A stretch of 64,000 bases of DNA from Enoplolaimus lenunculus (taxonomy: Eukaryota > Nematoda > Enoplea > Enoplida > Thoracostomopsidae). Of this stretch, positions 19,301 through 29,277 are shown in pieces. The position numbers and the translations under genes were made by a program. The DNA lies in contig JASANG010002713.1 of NCBI GenBank assembly GCA_030248215.1, positions 81,502 through 145,501 of the forward strand, written 5' to 3'. The notes beneath the pieces were generated by a model. It did not search any database. It was not told where the DNA came from and saw only the letters and a list, made by a program, of their open reading frames with translations. Position 1 is the stretch's first letter. Each line of letters begins with the position of its first letter.

Positions 19301-21468
19301 GTTATAGCGTTTTGCTGTCTAGACAAAGATGAAAGAGTTGTTACACCTGCGGAAATCAAAGTAACAGATCTTGAAACGCCGTTTTTGTCCACAAACGCAC
19401 ACCGATTTCGATGAGAACAATCAAGGCACTTGCGAAGCAAACGAACCACATGGATTAAGTTCAGCTGAGTCACAGGATCTGCCTGGGGGTGACTGTCCGC
19501 CTCTGGGTTGGGGCCTATGTGTCGCCGATTGGGGGCACCTCTGGGCTGAGGGTGGCCTAGCTGATTTTTGCCAGGGTGAACAACTCGGGATGATAGAACG
19601 GTAAGAAGATCGCTAACTAGGCTTGGAGTTAACTTAGCTTTGACCTCAACATTTCCAGTAGTTGCCGTGTCGAGCTGTTCAAGAACTCGCTGAAGTTGTT
19701 CTGTGCCTCGGGTAATTTTTTGGACGTCGTAAGTCGAGGCAGTCGGGTCAGGTTTGCTGGAAGATTCAGTGGTGAACAGGGAAAGGTCGGTTTGAGTCGC
19801 TTCTGTCAGCGACATTCGCGCTCCAATGGGCTTTGGCTTGTCACGGAGGGATTTATTCAGTACAAGTTCTTGTGCTGGTTTTGATACGTTGACTAGCGTT
19901 CCGGCAAGACTTTTTTCTTGTTCTGGCTTAGTGACTGGTTGGTTTTCTGTTTTACGGTCTGCCGATGAGATTGAAGTAAGCGGCTGGTTATGAGTAGATT
20001 CTGTTGGAACGTTTTTGGCCTGTGGCGAAACCTCATCGGCAGATAAATATTGTTCTGTCAAGTTAACTTCGTGCTTTTCCGAATCGCAACTCATACTGGT
20101 AGCGTGATAAGGTGGACTGCTTTCAAATTTTAGATGGCTTAATTCTTGGGCTTGTTTTTTTAGCTGGTTTTCATTTTCACAACTTATAGCACCCTTATTT
20201 GAGGCCCTAGATTCACAACTTGAGCTTGGCGCGCCTTGCAGAGGCGGTGTTAGGACAACTTCTTGCGATTTCCGCCCACTTGCAGCGCTGCTTCCACCGG
20301 ATCTCGCCTTAGGCTCTTCCGATTGTATCGGTATTTCTGGCAACGGTTCCGGTTCGGGTACACGTGATGATGGTTTAGAATTTGTTGGCGAAGTAGTGTA
20401 CCCAGAATCCTGTTCTACCCTTGAAAAAGCTGTTTTGTCTATATTCAGCAATTGAGCATTTGAGTAATCGTCTGGGGTAGATTTCGGCACCTCTGCCACG
20501 TCTGTTATTGTGAGTAGATTCCCTGGTGAACCTTTGCCAGATAGGAAGTTCTGGCTAGGGCTAGGCGCAAGCAAATCTTGAGGGGAGGCAGACAATCTGG
20601 CAAAAACATTCCCATCAAATCGTGATCCGGTATCAAAATCGTCACCAGTGAACAGGTTATCAAGCTTCCGCCTTCCCCCACCTTTGTCCAGGGTCGCACT
20701 CGGTTGAATATTAATTCTTGTCGACGGCATAATCCGCTTTCGAACGGTATCTTTGAAGCTCAATTTCGAGAAGTTAGCAGTGTTACTTTCGCTAGGATTA
20801 CGTTTAGATCCAATATTTAGCGTTCTCAGTAACCGGGAGCCCAGGCTAGTTTTACTGCCCGTCTGTGTTGGTTTTGGGCCAATTTCGGCATACTCTGGCG
20901 ATTCCACGCTGTTCCGTGTGACCGAATGATCTAAACGGTTTGAAACAACTTCGTCGACCGGCTCCATATCTCGCATCGATTCGATCCTGGTGCTGTTCTG
21001 AGAAAGCGGGGTTATGTCGGGTCGAAAATTAGCCAAATTATATCTAGAAGTAAGGGTACCTGCATCTTTGTTATCGATACAGCAATCACTGCCGCATTGC
21101 GTAGCCGCATCTATCGAATCAGATCTTTGCCTGAGCTGAATCTCATTTTGCAGATCTCCTGGTTGACCATGTACTCCTGTAAGCTGTCTTGTGTCCACTT
21201 GTGTAAGTTCCCCAGCGCTGGTATTCACTCCTACAGAACTGACCTCCGGATCAAAAGCACAGTCGTTGAAAGGAGGCCACGGAAATAACACTTTATCACC
21301 CTCACGAGGGGTAACGGCACTTTGAGCCCTAACCAAAGCCATTTCATACGTCATCAGTTGGTTGCAGTGGTCAAATAGCATTGTAGGAATTTTAGAGTCG
21401 CGACGTAACTTTTGTTGTTTTAGTCGGTGCTCACGTGGCGTTTCATTGCGACTTAGTAGCGTTCCCAT
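16142..21468 (-). CDS. Large ARM-like protein, possibly N-myristoylated (gene level, three exons)
   Basis: Exons 18549-21468, 17546-18019 and 16142-16395 join in frame to about 1215 aa. The N-terminus MGTLLSRNE fits an N-myristoylation signal (Gly2, Ser6). A conserved-looking opening (EHRLKQQKLRRDSKIP, then FDHCNQLMTYEMALVRAQSA) is followed by about 500 residues of Ser/Thr/Pro-rich, probably disordered sequence. Helical segments resembling armadillo/HEAT repeats follow (TPSLVSDLLTVLSSRV; LNLIHVVRLLRKCLD; SVVISALSCLNALLDQ), with one hydrophobic stretch at residues about 784-799 (FLIGSLLGLILAILL). I do not recognise the family. It converges on the agrin-like gene. Confidence 0.75.
16396..17545 (-). 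other. Intron with dispersed repeats
   Basis: 16550-16745 matches the CTTAAGTAATTACTTAAG-type repeat seen at 27785-27995. A TTAGGC-like tract (ttaggtttaggcttagg) lies at 17325-17365. A fragment of the TTAA-element end (catgaatattttctatttta) lies near 17066. Confidence 0.5.
17546..18019 (-). CDS. ARM-like gene exon 2
   Basis: The acceptor is cgttttcag and the donor is GAAG|GTTAGT. G|GC gives Gly at the join with exon 1. It reads HLSRVIDECSYHLIDASSIL, later CFAGAPRLITKLIRPQS and SALSCLNALLDQE, which fits amphipathic ARM-type helices. Confidence 0.8.
18020..18548 (-). other. Intron with a dispersed repeat
   Basis: Holds the ~195 bp repeat at 18085-18280 that recurs at 35.69-35.90 kb and, mirrored, at 44.27-44.48 kb. 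Both copies have a gcataattttgc/gcacagttttac motif, then gcgtttcgttttt, and the motif cgtaaaac(t/c)aaac. Confidence 0.6.
18549..21468 (-). CDS. ARM-like gene exon 1
   Basis: An open frame of 973 codons plus one base from ATG at 21468 to the donor CCAG|GTAAGC. The length, and the absence of repeats inside an otherwise repeat-rich region, support real coding. The start is the first ATG and gives the myristoylation-type N-terminus. 5' flank: no TATA box judged convincing. Confidence 0.88.
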
Positions 21469-24400
21469 AATTGTGGCGATTTTACAGTAAAATATATTAA
21501 TATGGACGGTTTTTAGAGACGTGCCTTAAGTTGATATTCAGATAAACACGAATTTTTGGATTCATAAAACAGTTTAATGTATGGGATGCAGAGACATGAT
21601 TTTAATCATGACAACCGTTTAAAAAACAATCTAAAACTATATAAAATAAAACTCAATTGTTTATTGCTTCCATGTGTGTATTTTAAGCGGCTATTAATAT
21701 GACTTGGGCGCACGTAAAGTTCAGGGGCGGAACGTTTTTATGCGGGTCTGTAAATAGAGTAAGCTCAAGGTTTAGACTAATTTTTTTCATAGGCTTAGGC
21801 TTAGGAAAATGATTAATATACTACTGTTACGGCTGTGTTTTATACATTGGCCATTACTTGTGCAGGGAACCTGAAAATTTGTAAGTTTATATGTTTTTCG
21901 GTTTTTGATTATTCCTTTCCTACTGGTGATTAGAGTTGTAGATTTGATCTTTGTATACAGTTAAGTGGATATTTTAAAACCAATTTTACTATCTGGTGAT
22001 AGGTGCTAAGTTATGAATACCGCCGCTCTTGTATGCTTCACCCAACAGGCATGGGATCTAAGTGTAGGCTTATCCTTAGTCAATTAAGCCTAAAACAATG
22101 CCTAGGCCTTTACAAATGCTAAAGCCCAAGCCGTAGAAGACTTGGTATCGCAAAGACAACCTTACTCTCCACTATGTTGGATGTTGGTGCCCAGTGTAGC
22201 GAGTAAATATTGAGGTACTTGTTGTCGCGCTCAAAATAACGAAACTGACCATGATCCATAGCCTAAGCATAAAACTTAACCTAATCCTAACCCTTAACCT
22301 AAGCCTAACCCTAAGCTTAAACTTAAGCCTAAGCCTACGCCTAAGCCTAAACCTATACATGTTATAATGTAAGAATATAAACACTGCGGGTAGGACTTTC
22401 CCTTCTATTAAATTAACACTTGTAGGTGGGGTAAAGTAATCAAGTACCTGGATATATAAAACAGCGGTGCCGGAAGCAAATTAATATTTGGGAGCACAAT
22501 GGTACCTAAGATGGTCGAATGATAAAGAGCGTTATTTTGTCAAAATCACATTGTTTTGCGAAAAAATGTGACAGGCAAAATGATCCAGTAAAATGAAGTA
22601 TTCATTTTAATTCTAACACGAACGTTTTGCTTTTCATCACCACTCAAAACGAAACTGTTTTAGATCATTTACTGGGGCCCCTTTAAAGCCGGAGGGAGGC
22701 AAACTGGGTTACGGGGGTGGCTGCTCCGGCCGTGGACCTCAAATAACTTTTTAACGTTCGAATTCTTGAAAAAGTTTGTTCCGCATATGCAGTAGTTGCT
22801 GGATTGCAAGGTGTAAACGGATAGTAAAGATAACGGAAACGAATTGTGTTCAAAAGTAACGAAAACGGAAAACGAATATTGAAGTATAAAAGTTTCAAAT
22901 TGTTATATTTTTCTTCCAATACGATTGAAGCGTGCATAAATTCACCCGACACTTTGAGACTGAGAGCTCTGGGCAATATTGGGGTGGGCTGTGTCCAAAA
23001 TCTGAACACTGGGGGGCAAGCGCCCACCTGCAACCCACTTTCGGCGCCTATGAGATAAAGTAAAAATTCGCCACAGTAGGTTCCATGCGACTCGCAGGCG
23101 GTGATAGATCCAGTATTTTCCAATGATGACGTCATATAAAATAAAAGCTTTGAAATAAAGTCTGAAAACATACGTTTTGCAGTTACTATTTGAAAAATTG
23201 TCTTAAATATCAGAAAAACTTTTCAGATTTGCCACAGAAAATAATTTTCTGAATTAATTCAGAAATACTTTTTTATGTGTATAGTGATGAATTCGACAAT
23301 GCGCACGGCTGGATCAGTAATCAGGAGATGAGCATTGGAGGTATGAAAGTCTAGCAATCAATAAACCAAATTCTTTTTCAGGTATATATCGCAGGCATTC
23401 AGAGTGGCATATACCCCTCCGTTTGAAAATTTTTTATAATGAAATCGTATGGTCCTTATTTTAAAATTCTCCTCCTCAGAAAACTCGCACCTATATAGGA
23501 TACAGTAAAAATTGTGTTTCATAACTTTTGTAAACCTGCTATTCGTCAGAAATTTTATGATCCGCCGCTGCACGCCGATGTTAAATTTTTATAAGCTAAT
23601 CGACATCGTTCTATGCGACTACACTCCAAACCCAATGATGAATCCTGGCTAGAATTAATTCACTTCTTAACATGGTACACTAGCTACGTACCTGAGCAGC
23701 CAGTGTGCGTCATAATAAATTTGCATCACAAGCCTTACAAATACACTCTTAAACCGTTCTGTTACGTATTAAAATGAAAACGGTATATTTATAGATTTCA
23801 AGGTTTTCGTTTTTAGCGAAAGAGATCTGAAAAATAAGTCGAAAAATATTTCTGCGGCCAAGAAACGAACAAAACCCCACACACATACACGCCAGTTACA
23901 GATATAAAGAGATTGCCGTAGGGCACAACTGAGGGCTTACAAAAGGCTGTGTTACCAAGGTAACGCACCTGTCCTCAGGTACCGTTGCCACAATTTCACT
24001 TTGTGAGGGTATAACTTCAATTAACCATTTTTTGCAATCCAACGTAAACCAGTATAAACGTTTTTGAAGCCCGTTCAAGAATATATTTCGATTATCCCTA
24101 CTTGAATTTCAGGGAATGTATCATCAATATATCTCCTTTGTTCGTCCGTATGGCTCTTGTGTATTGCGAAAAATTAAACGGTATATATGTAATGAGCGGG
24201 GATACTGTGTAAGGTCATGTAAAAACCACTATAAGCCACTAATGCGTCATACAAATGTGGAAAATTTGCCAGTTACTTACAACCTAATATTTGATAAATC
24301 GTCGCTTAAAAATAAAATTTCAACATATATTAACTGTTAGAATTAGTACGCAGTTTCTACAGCTATTCAAATTACTTATTATGTTCCCGATCCAACTCTG

Positions 24401-24564
24401 GCATTTATATAGTTACTTTGAGGGGCATGCCGTTATAACAGGCTTTGGCAAGCGGCGAATACAAAAATTTTCGACTTGGGCAGCGGGTTGGCAATATTTA
24501 TAAAACGCAATTTTTTTACTGTATACCATATTGCAGTATATGTGTCAATTTTCCGAGCAGGAAA
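21469..24564. other. Intergenic region, repeat fragments, no supported gene
   Basis: Contains a TTAGGC-tailed repeat copy (about 21710-21840), a long TTAGGC-like tract (22258-22365) and an AACGGATAGTAA..AACGGAAACG fragment (22818-22880) that recurs at 37.81 and 42.35 kb. It also holds the dispersed repeat at 23475-23575. An open stretch at 24113-24340 after ttgaatttcag has a Cys-containing reading (GSCVLRKIKRYICNERGYC), but no partner exon was found. Confidence 0.5.
22258..22365 (-). repeat. Degenerate (TTAGGC)n-like tract
   Basis: The + strand shows repeated CCTAAG/CCTAAC hexamers (ccttaacctaagcctaac, aagcctaagcctacgcctaa). Read on the minus strand this is TTAGGC with TTAGGG-like and other variants, about 15 degenerate units. 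It looks like interstitial telomere-type repeat rather than a telomere. Confidence 0.7.
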
Positions 24565-27500
24565 AATTGTAAGGTAGGGAGAGACCTTACCATTTTATCA
24601 CAAAGCAATTTTGTAATGGGAGAGGGCGTGTCTCCACTTCTGGATCTGCTAGTGAATATAGTTTAGGTCTGGATTATCCTTTACGCTGTGGCTTAAGCTT
24701 AGATTTAAGCTCAGAAGTATATAAATATTACAGTTACGCACTTTCTCTGCCCTGTGTCCGCATTGTTACACTAAATAATGTTTCGGTTACTCTGTTTAGT
24801 ACTGGTATCAAATTTGCAACAGGTAGCTTTTATTGGTGGAACCAAATTTCAGGAAAAAATTATGAAAAACTTAAACCTTCCTAGTTCTTAGCCCAGGTTA
24901 TAAGGGCCACGTTATCGACATTGTGTCTTGGTGTACTTCTGAACGGCGGGCGGATGAGAGTTTACAATGAACATCATGCCATGGTATAGTACACTGGGCT
25001 AATAAGAAACACGCAAAATTTGACACAGTGCAATTAAGGAACACAAGCAGCTTTTGTTTATTTTAATGTCGACACATCCAAAATATGGAACAAAACTTAC
25101 ACCATAGTAAGCGCAATGAAAATACGTATAAAAGCGTTCCTTAATAGCAAGTGTTCCTTAATTCCCGTTTCCGCTATACAAATATATTCGCCGCAAGTCA
25201 AAATATTTTTGGTTACAATTATATTTTTACGGTACCGTCAAGCGTCGTTCGGCAATGTGTACTGAAGTGACCAGAATAAGAGGGGGCTGATATTTATTTG
25301 GCCTCTCCAGAGGGTGCCCTCCCTGGATTCAAATTAAGGTTTACAACTCTATCCGTCGACGGACTCTTTTTAGAATACGGACTCCTATTGATTGGAACTC
25401 AAAACGGGGACCCTCTTTTTTCACTCGCCAGATATTCGGGTCACTACAGTATATGATGCTGCGAATAGCGATGCCAGTGTATCCTGAAGGTATTGAAAGT
25501 GTCCAAAGGTATAGCATAAGTCATGTCACAAGTGTTGAAACTTCTAAATTCTTAAACTTTCAATACTAAAATGTTTGGAATTTCAGACATTAATACTCTT
25601 AGAAAACCTCACAAAATCGTGTCCGAAATGTTTAAAATTTTTTAAATTTAAGAAATTTCTATTTTAAAAATCAGCGAAACTATTGTTATATTTCAGATAT
25701 ATTTGTTTTAAAGTGATGTGTAAAAATTTTCATTTTAAAACTTTCAAATTTATATAAAGAATTTCGGAATTTGAATTCTGTGATTTGAGATAGGTATATA
25801 TGTCGAAAATGTCCACTAAGACATAATTGTCTTAAATTTCAGACATTATTTTCAAATATACCTAAACAATTTGTTCAGTGTGCAGCCCAACGATCGAAGT
25901 ATACCTACAACCTCCCACGTCTCTATATATATAATTATCAATTTTTACATCCCACGTAAATTTCAATAATTTTGCCTCCAGAAATTTTTTTCAACAAACG
26001 TATTATGCTTTTGAAAAGTTTGCACAACAGCAATTTACGATGCTATTAATTCGCAATCTCTTCGACAGTGCTAAACTTTTTAATTTTTTTAAGTCCCTTG
26101 TTCGGGCATACTCTTGAACTCACCAGTTCACTAAAGTTTAGGTTTCAGCTATAGGGTTGAGTTCACAATAACGCTTGGCTTAGGCTTAAATTTCTACTCA
26201 GCGTTTGGGACTTGTACTACACATAGACACCGTCACGAAGTTTCCAGTACGTAAAATAGTTGCACAGTCCTGTCATTAGGGTTAACATTAGTTTCCTGAA
26301 TATAGAAAGGAATTCCTGAATAGATACCTGAATCATGTTAATATTAAAACCGAATTATCTGTAATGTGGTTTCAAAATGTTTTTCATTTTCTTAAATATT
26401 GCTTCGATAATAAATAATAAACAAGATATTGCAATTTGTGCTGGCAGAAAAGGTAATTTTATTTAGTACATTTTTACAATTTTTGAATCTTTCTCTCATA
26501 TTTGACAATTATCTGCTGTAATTTTAAATAAAGTATAACTTCATGGTAGCCTAGGAATTTGTTAGTACAATGTATAAATCCACAATAATTTTGCACCTTT
26601 TTAATACTTACTACCAAATTTGGATAGGCTAGTCGCAACGAATAAACACGCTATTATACTGCAGTCTCCATTGGTGCCAGAAGCGTAGCCAGAATTTTAT
26701 CTCAAAAGTGTGTAAGAATGATAGAAAATGGTTTGCAGGCAAGCGGAACGATGCAGTGAATTTGATTAAATTGTAGAATTTATCAGGTTAAATAAATCAT
26801 TTAATATGCAGCGATATTAGCTATCAATCGGGGAATGTAAAGATCAGAGGCGGACCGGTTCTCTGCGGGACCGCAATAAAGCATTTTAAGCTTTAGACTA
26901 TTTTTGCGGTTTCTTATGCTTAGGCATAAGCTCCATCTTAATACACTTAGGCTTAGGTATACGTGCACTTTTCAGTTTTTAAGTGAAAGAATCATAAATG
27001 CTGAGTTTCTGGAATCCTACTTAAGTACCACTTATGCGGGGCTCAAGTTATAACTGGGCAACCAGGAACACGTTTTGTCCCTATCACAATAACGGGTAAC
27101 GTTTTGCCTGCACGTCGATGCGCTATCGAATTAAGAAAACTGAAATATTATATGATATTCAAGATATTGTCCGTCAATATCATATGATATGTTTGAAAAT
27201 GTCTGCATGGTTCCGGTAAACTAGCCTGAATCTACTTAGAATTTTATATGATACTAAAATTTGAAATTTGAATTATCTGTACTTTCAGGAATATATTTAG
27301 GCAAAATTTACGCAAGAAACATGAAAAAGGAGCAAATACAGTATTCGAAATCACTCGAAAGCTACATTATTTGACTTTTCTTTGTATTATTAGTGCGAAC
27401 AAATTACATTGTCCACCATCATTTCCAGTGATATTCGGTAGAATTTTGGTATATCATATGATATTTGCATAAATGTCCAGTGCTGTGTGACATATGCCAA

Positions 27501-28124
27501 TGGCTAATGGTATACGATGATTACTCGAGATCAGAGATTTGGAGGGCAATGTTTAAGTGACATTCACATTGTGTCTACATAACCGCTAGATCACAATATT
27601 TTATGTTGACGTCGAATCAACATGGACAAAACATGTTCTGGGCTGCCTCAGTTATAACGTGAACCTCGCATTAGTACTTAAGTATGTGCTAAGCAATTAC
27701 TTGGCCACTTTGCCGTCTTCAAAAGCGCAGTTAAGTAAATAATTAAGTCGCTGACTAGTTTGATATATTACAAATCACCGTTCAGGTATGACTATGGTCT
27801 AATTAAATTTTTTGGCTTATGGTGCATCCTTAATACAGCAAAACTATTATTTACTTGTTATGATAATGACTAACATCAGGTGTTTAATTGTTTTTGCCCC
27901 AACAGTAAAGTATATACTTTAGTCAGTGACTTAAGTTATTACGTAAAGTATAACTTAAGTAAATACAAATAAGGTTTCAGAAACCAAGCCAGTATTTCGC
28001 AATATGAACAATTATCAATTTTACTGTCCCTGCCAAAAAATTTGCAAGTTTAAAGTAGCATTTTATTTTTGTCACACTTGTTGGGAATTGTGTCAAAAAT
28101 ATATACAAACCGCTTTTCGCATAA
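24565..28124 (+). other. Flank of tyrosinase copy 1, repeats only
   Basis: AT-rich, with a TTAGGC-tailed repeat copy at about 26835-26960, a long-TIR element at 27013-27689 and the CTTAAG-type repeat at 27785-27995. No exon is supported. Confidence 0.5.
27013..27689. mobile_element. Fold-back element with ~100 bp inverted repeats
   Basis: The left end (ACTTAAGTACCACTTATGCG, then GGGGCTCAAGTTATAACTGG and CACGTTTTGTCC) matches the reverse complement of the right end (ACTTAAGTACTAATGCGAGG, TTCACGTTATAACTGAGGCA, CATGTTTTGTCC). The interior holds several ATATCATATGATAT palindromes. No ORF. Mirrored at about 52.53-53.17 kb and again at about 57.98-58.66 kb. Confidence 0.65.
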
Positions 28125-28133
28125 TGCTTTCAG
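28125..28133 (+). promoter_or_regulatory. Candidate 3' splice site before the tyrosinase ATG (5'-UTR or trans-splice acceptor)
   Basis: TGCTTTCAG lies 31 bases before ATG 28165, with no convincing upstream exon. In nematodes such a site at this distance often receives a spliced leader. The site is seen; its use is inferred. Confidence 0.4.
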
Positions 28134-28164
28134 AAACTAAATATTCTACACAAAATGTAAAACC

Positions 28165-28967
28165 ATGATTTTTATTCGCCGCGTGCTACTACTATTACTT
28201 GCCGTGTCTCCCTATAACTTCTGCACTTCGCAGTTCTCAAATGAAGGGATTATAGTAACCTCATTGCAACACGAATGCATCCGGGACTTACAGCTATCAT
28301 CAGCCGCTGATCTTCAGGGCCGTTTCGGGCTGGGGTCCTTAAAATTACTCTGCGATCGCAAGACTAAATGGACCACCCGCGCCCTTGACCGGACCCGATC
28401 CTTTGTCCTTCATGATGATGCGTCAAACTTTTTAAGCGAACAACAACAAAACTTCCTACGTAACATTCGGACGTGTTCTGACCCTGAATCGTGTATAATC
28501 GGGACCGAAGGTAGAGATAAAAATAGATTTCAAGGGGCTGGACCGCCTACGTTTGCGTCCCGTAGGGCACCACCACCCAAACCGCGTCAGTTGTTTGATG
28601 CACCGAATCGTCGGAGTAGAGCAAGACGGTGGACGATGACGTCACGGGTGGTAAAGGCAAAGGTTAGCGGAAGAACACCAGAATCTCGAAATGGACAAAA
28701 ATTCTCTCGAGAAGGGCAAGGCCACATTCGGAAAAGGACTAAACGTCAAGATAGGTTTAGTATGAAACCTGTGGTGCGAAAAGAGTACCGAATGCTCACG
28801 GATGAAGAAAGGCAACGGTTCCACGCAGCGTTGAATGCAGTAAAAGCAGATTTGATTGACGGACGGAGTAAATATGACCTGTTAACCATTTATCATACCC
28901 CTGAGCATTCGCCTGGGGCCCATTGGGGGCCTGCGTTGTTACCGTGGCATCGAGAGTTATTGAAACA
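28165..28967 (+). CDS. tyr: Tyrosinase copy 1, exon 1 (signal peptide, propeptide, CuA)
   Basis: ATG to the donor AAACA|GTAAGC. It ends within a Gln codon (CA|A) that exon 2 completes, giving LPWHRELLKQLEVLLRQKD, which aligns with known tyrosinases without a gap. The first ATG of the frame is followed at once by a hydrophobic signal. Confidence 0.92.
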
Positions 28968-29242
28968 GTAAGCGACTTTTTTGGCTGCTGTTTATTTGTT
29001 TTGAAACAGTAGTTTTTAAATGGAACTTCAGGTCTGATCCGTATTGGAATGTGTTCCTAGATCTTTATCTTGAAAGGAGTGTGTTTAATATTTCTATAAA
29101 GTATGAAAGTAAACGAAAAAATTGAGTGGCAATACGTACTCGTTTCAGGTCCATAGGCTAAAAAGTGGACGGAACCTACGTTCTTCTAATGACTGCTGCA
29201 GTTCGTGTACAACGGATTTGAAGATTTGATATATAAATGTAT

Positions 29243-29277
<35 letters not shown>

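Noticed and set aside
22172-22384. Arg/Leu-rich 70-codon minus-strand frame
   Set aside because: It is simply the translation of the degenerate TTAGGC tract.
22683-23171. 162-codon minus-strand open frame
   Set aside because: It contains a dispersed repeat fragment (AACGGATAGTAA), has no domain, and no splice partners were found.
24113-24340. Possible exon after ttgaatttcag with a Cys-containing reading
   Set aside because: No partner exon, start or domain; kept only as a remark.
29032-29108. Open intronic stretch reading SDPYWNVFLDLYLERS in tyrosinase intron 1
   Set aside because: Direct splicing of 28967 to 29284 gives an ungapped tyrosinase core; including this piece would break the CuA helix.
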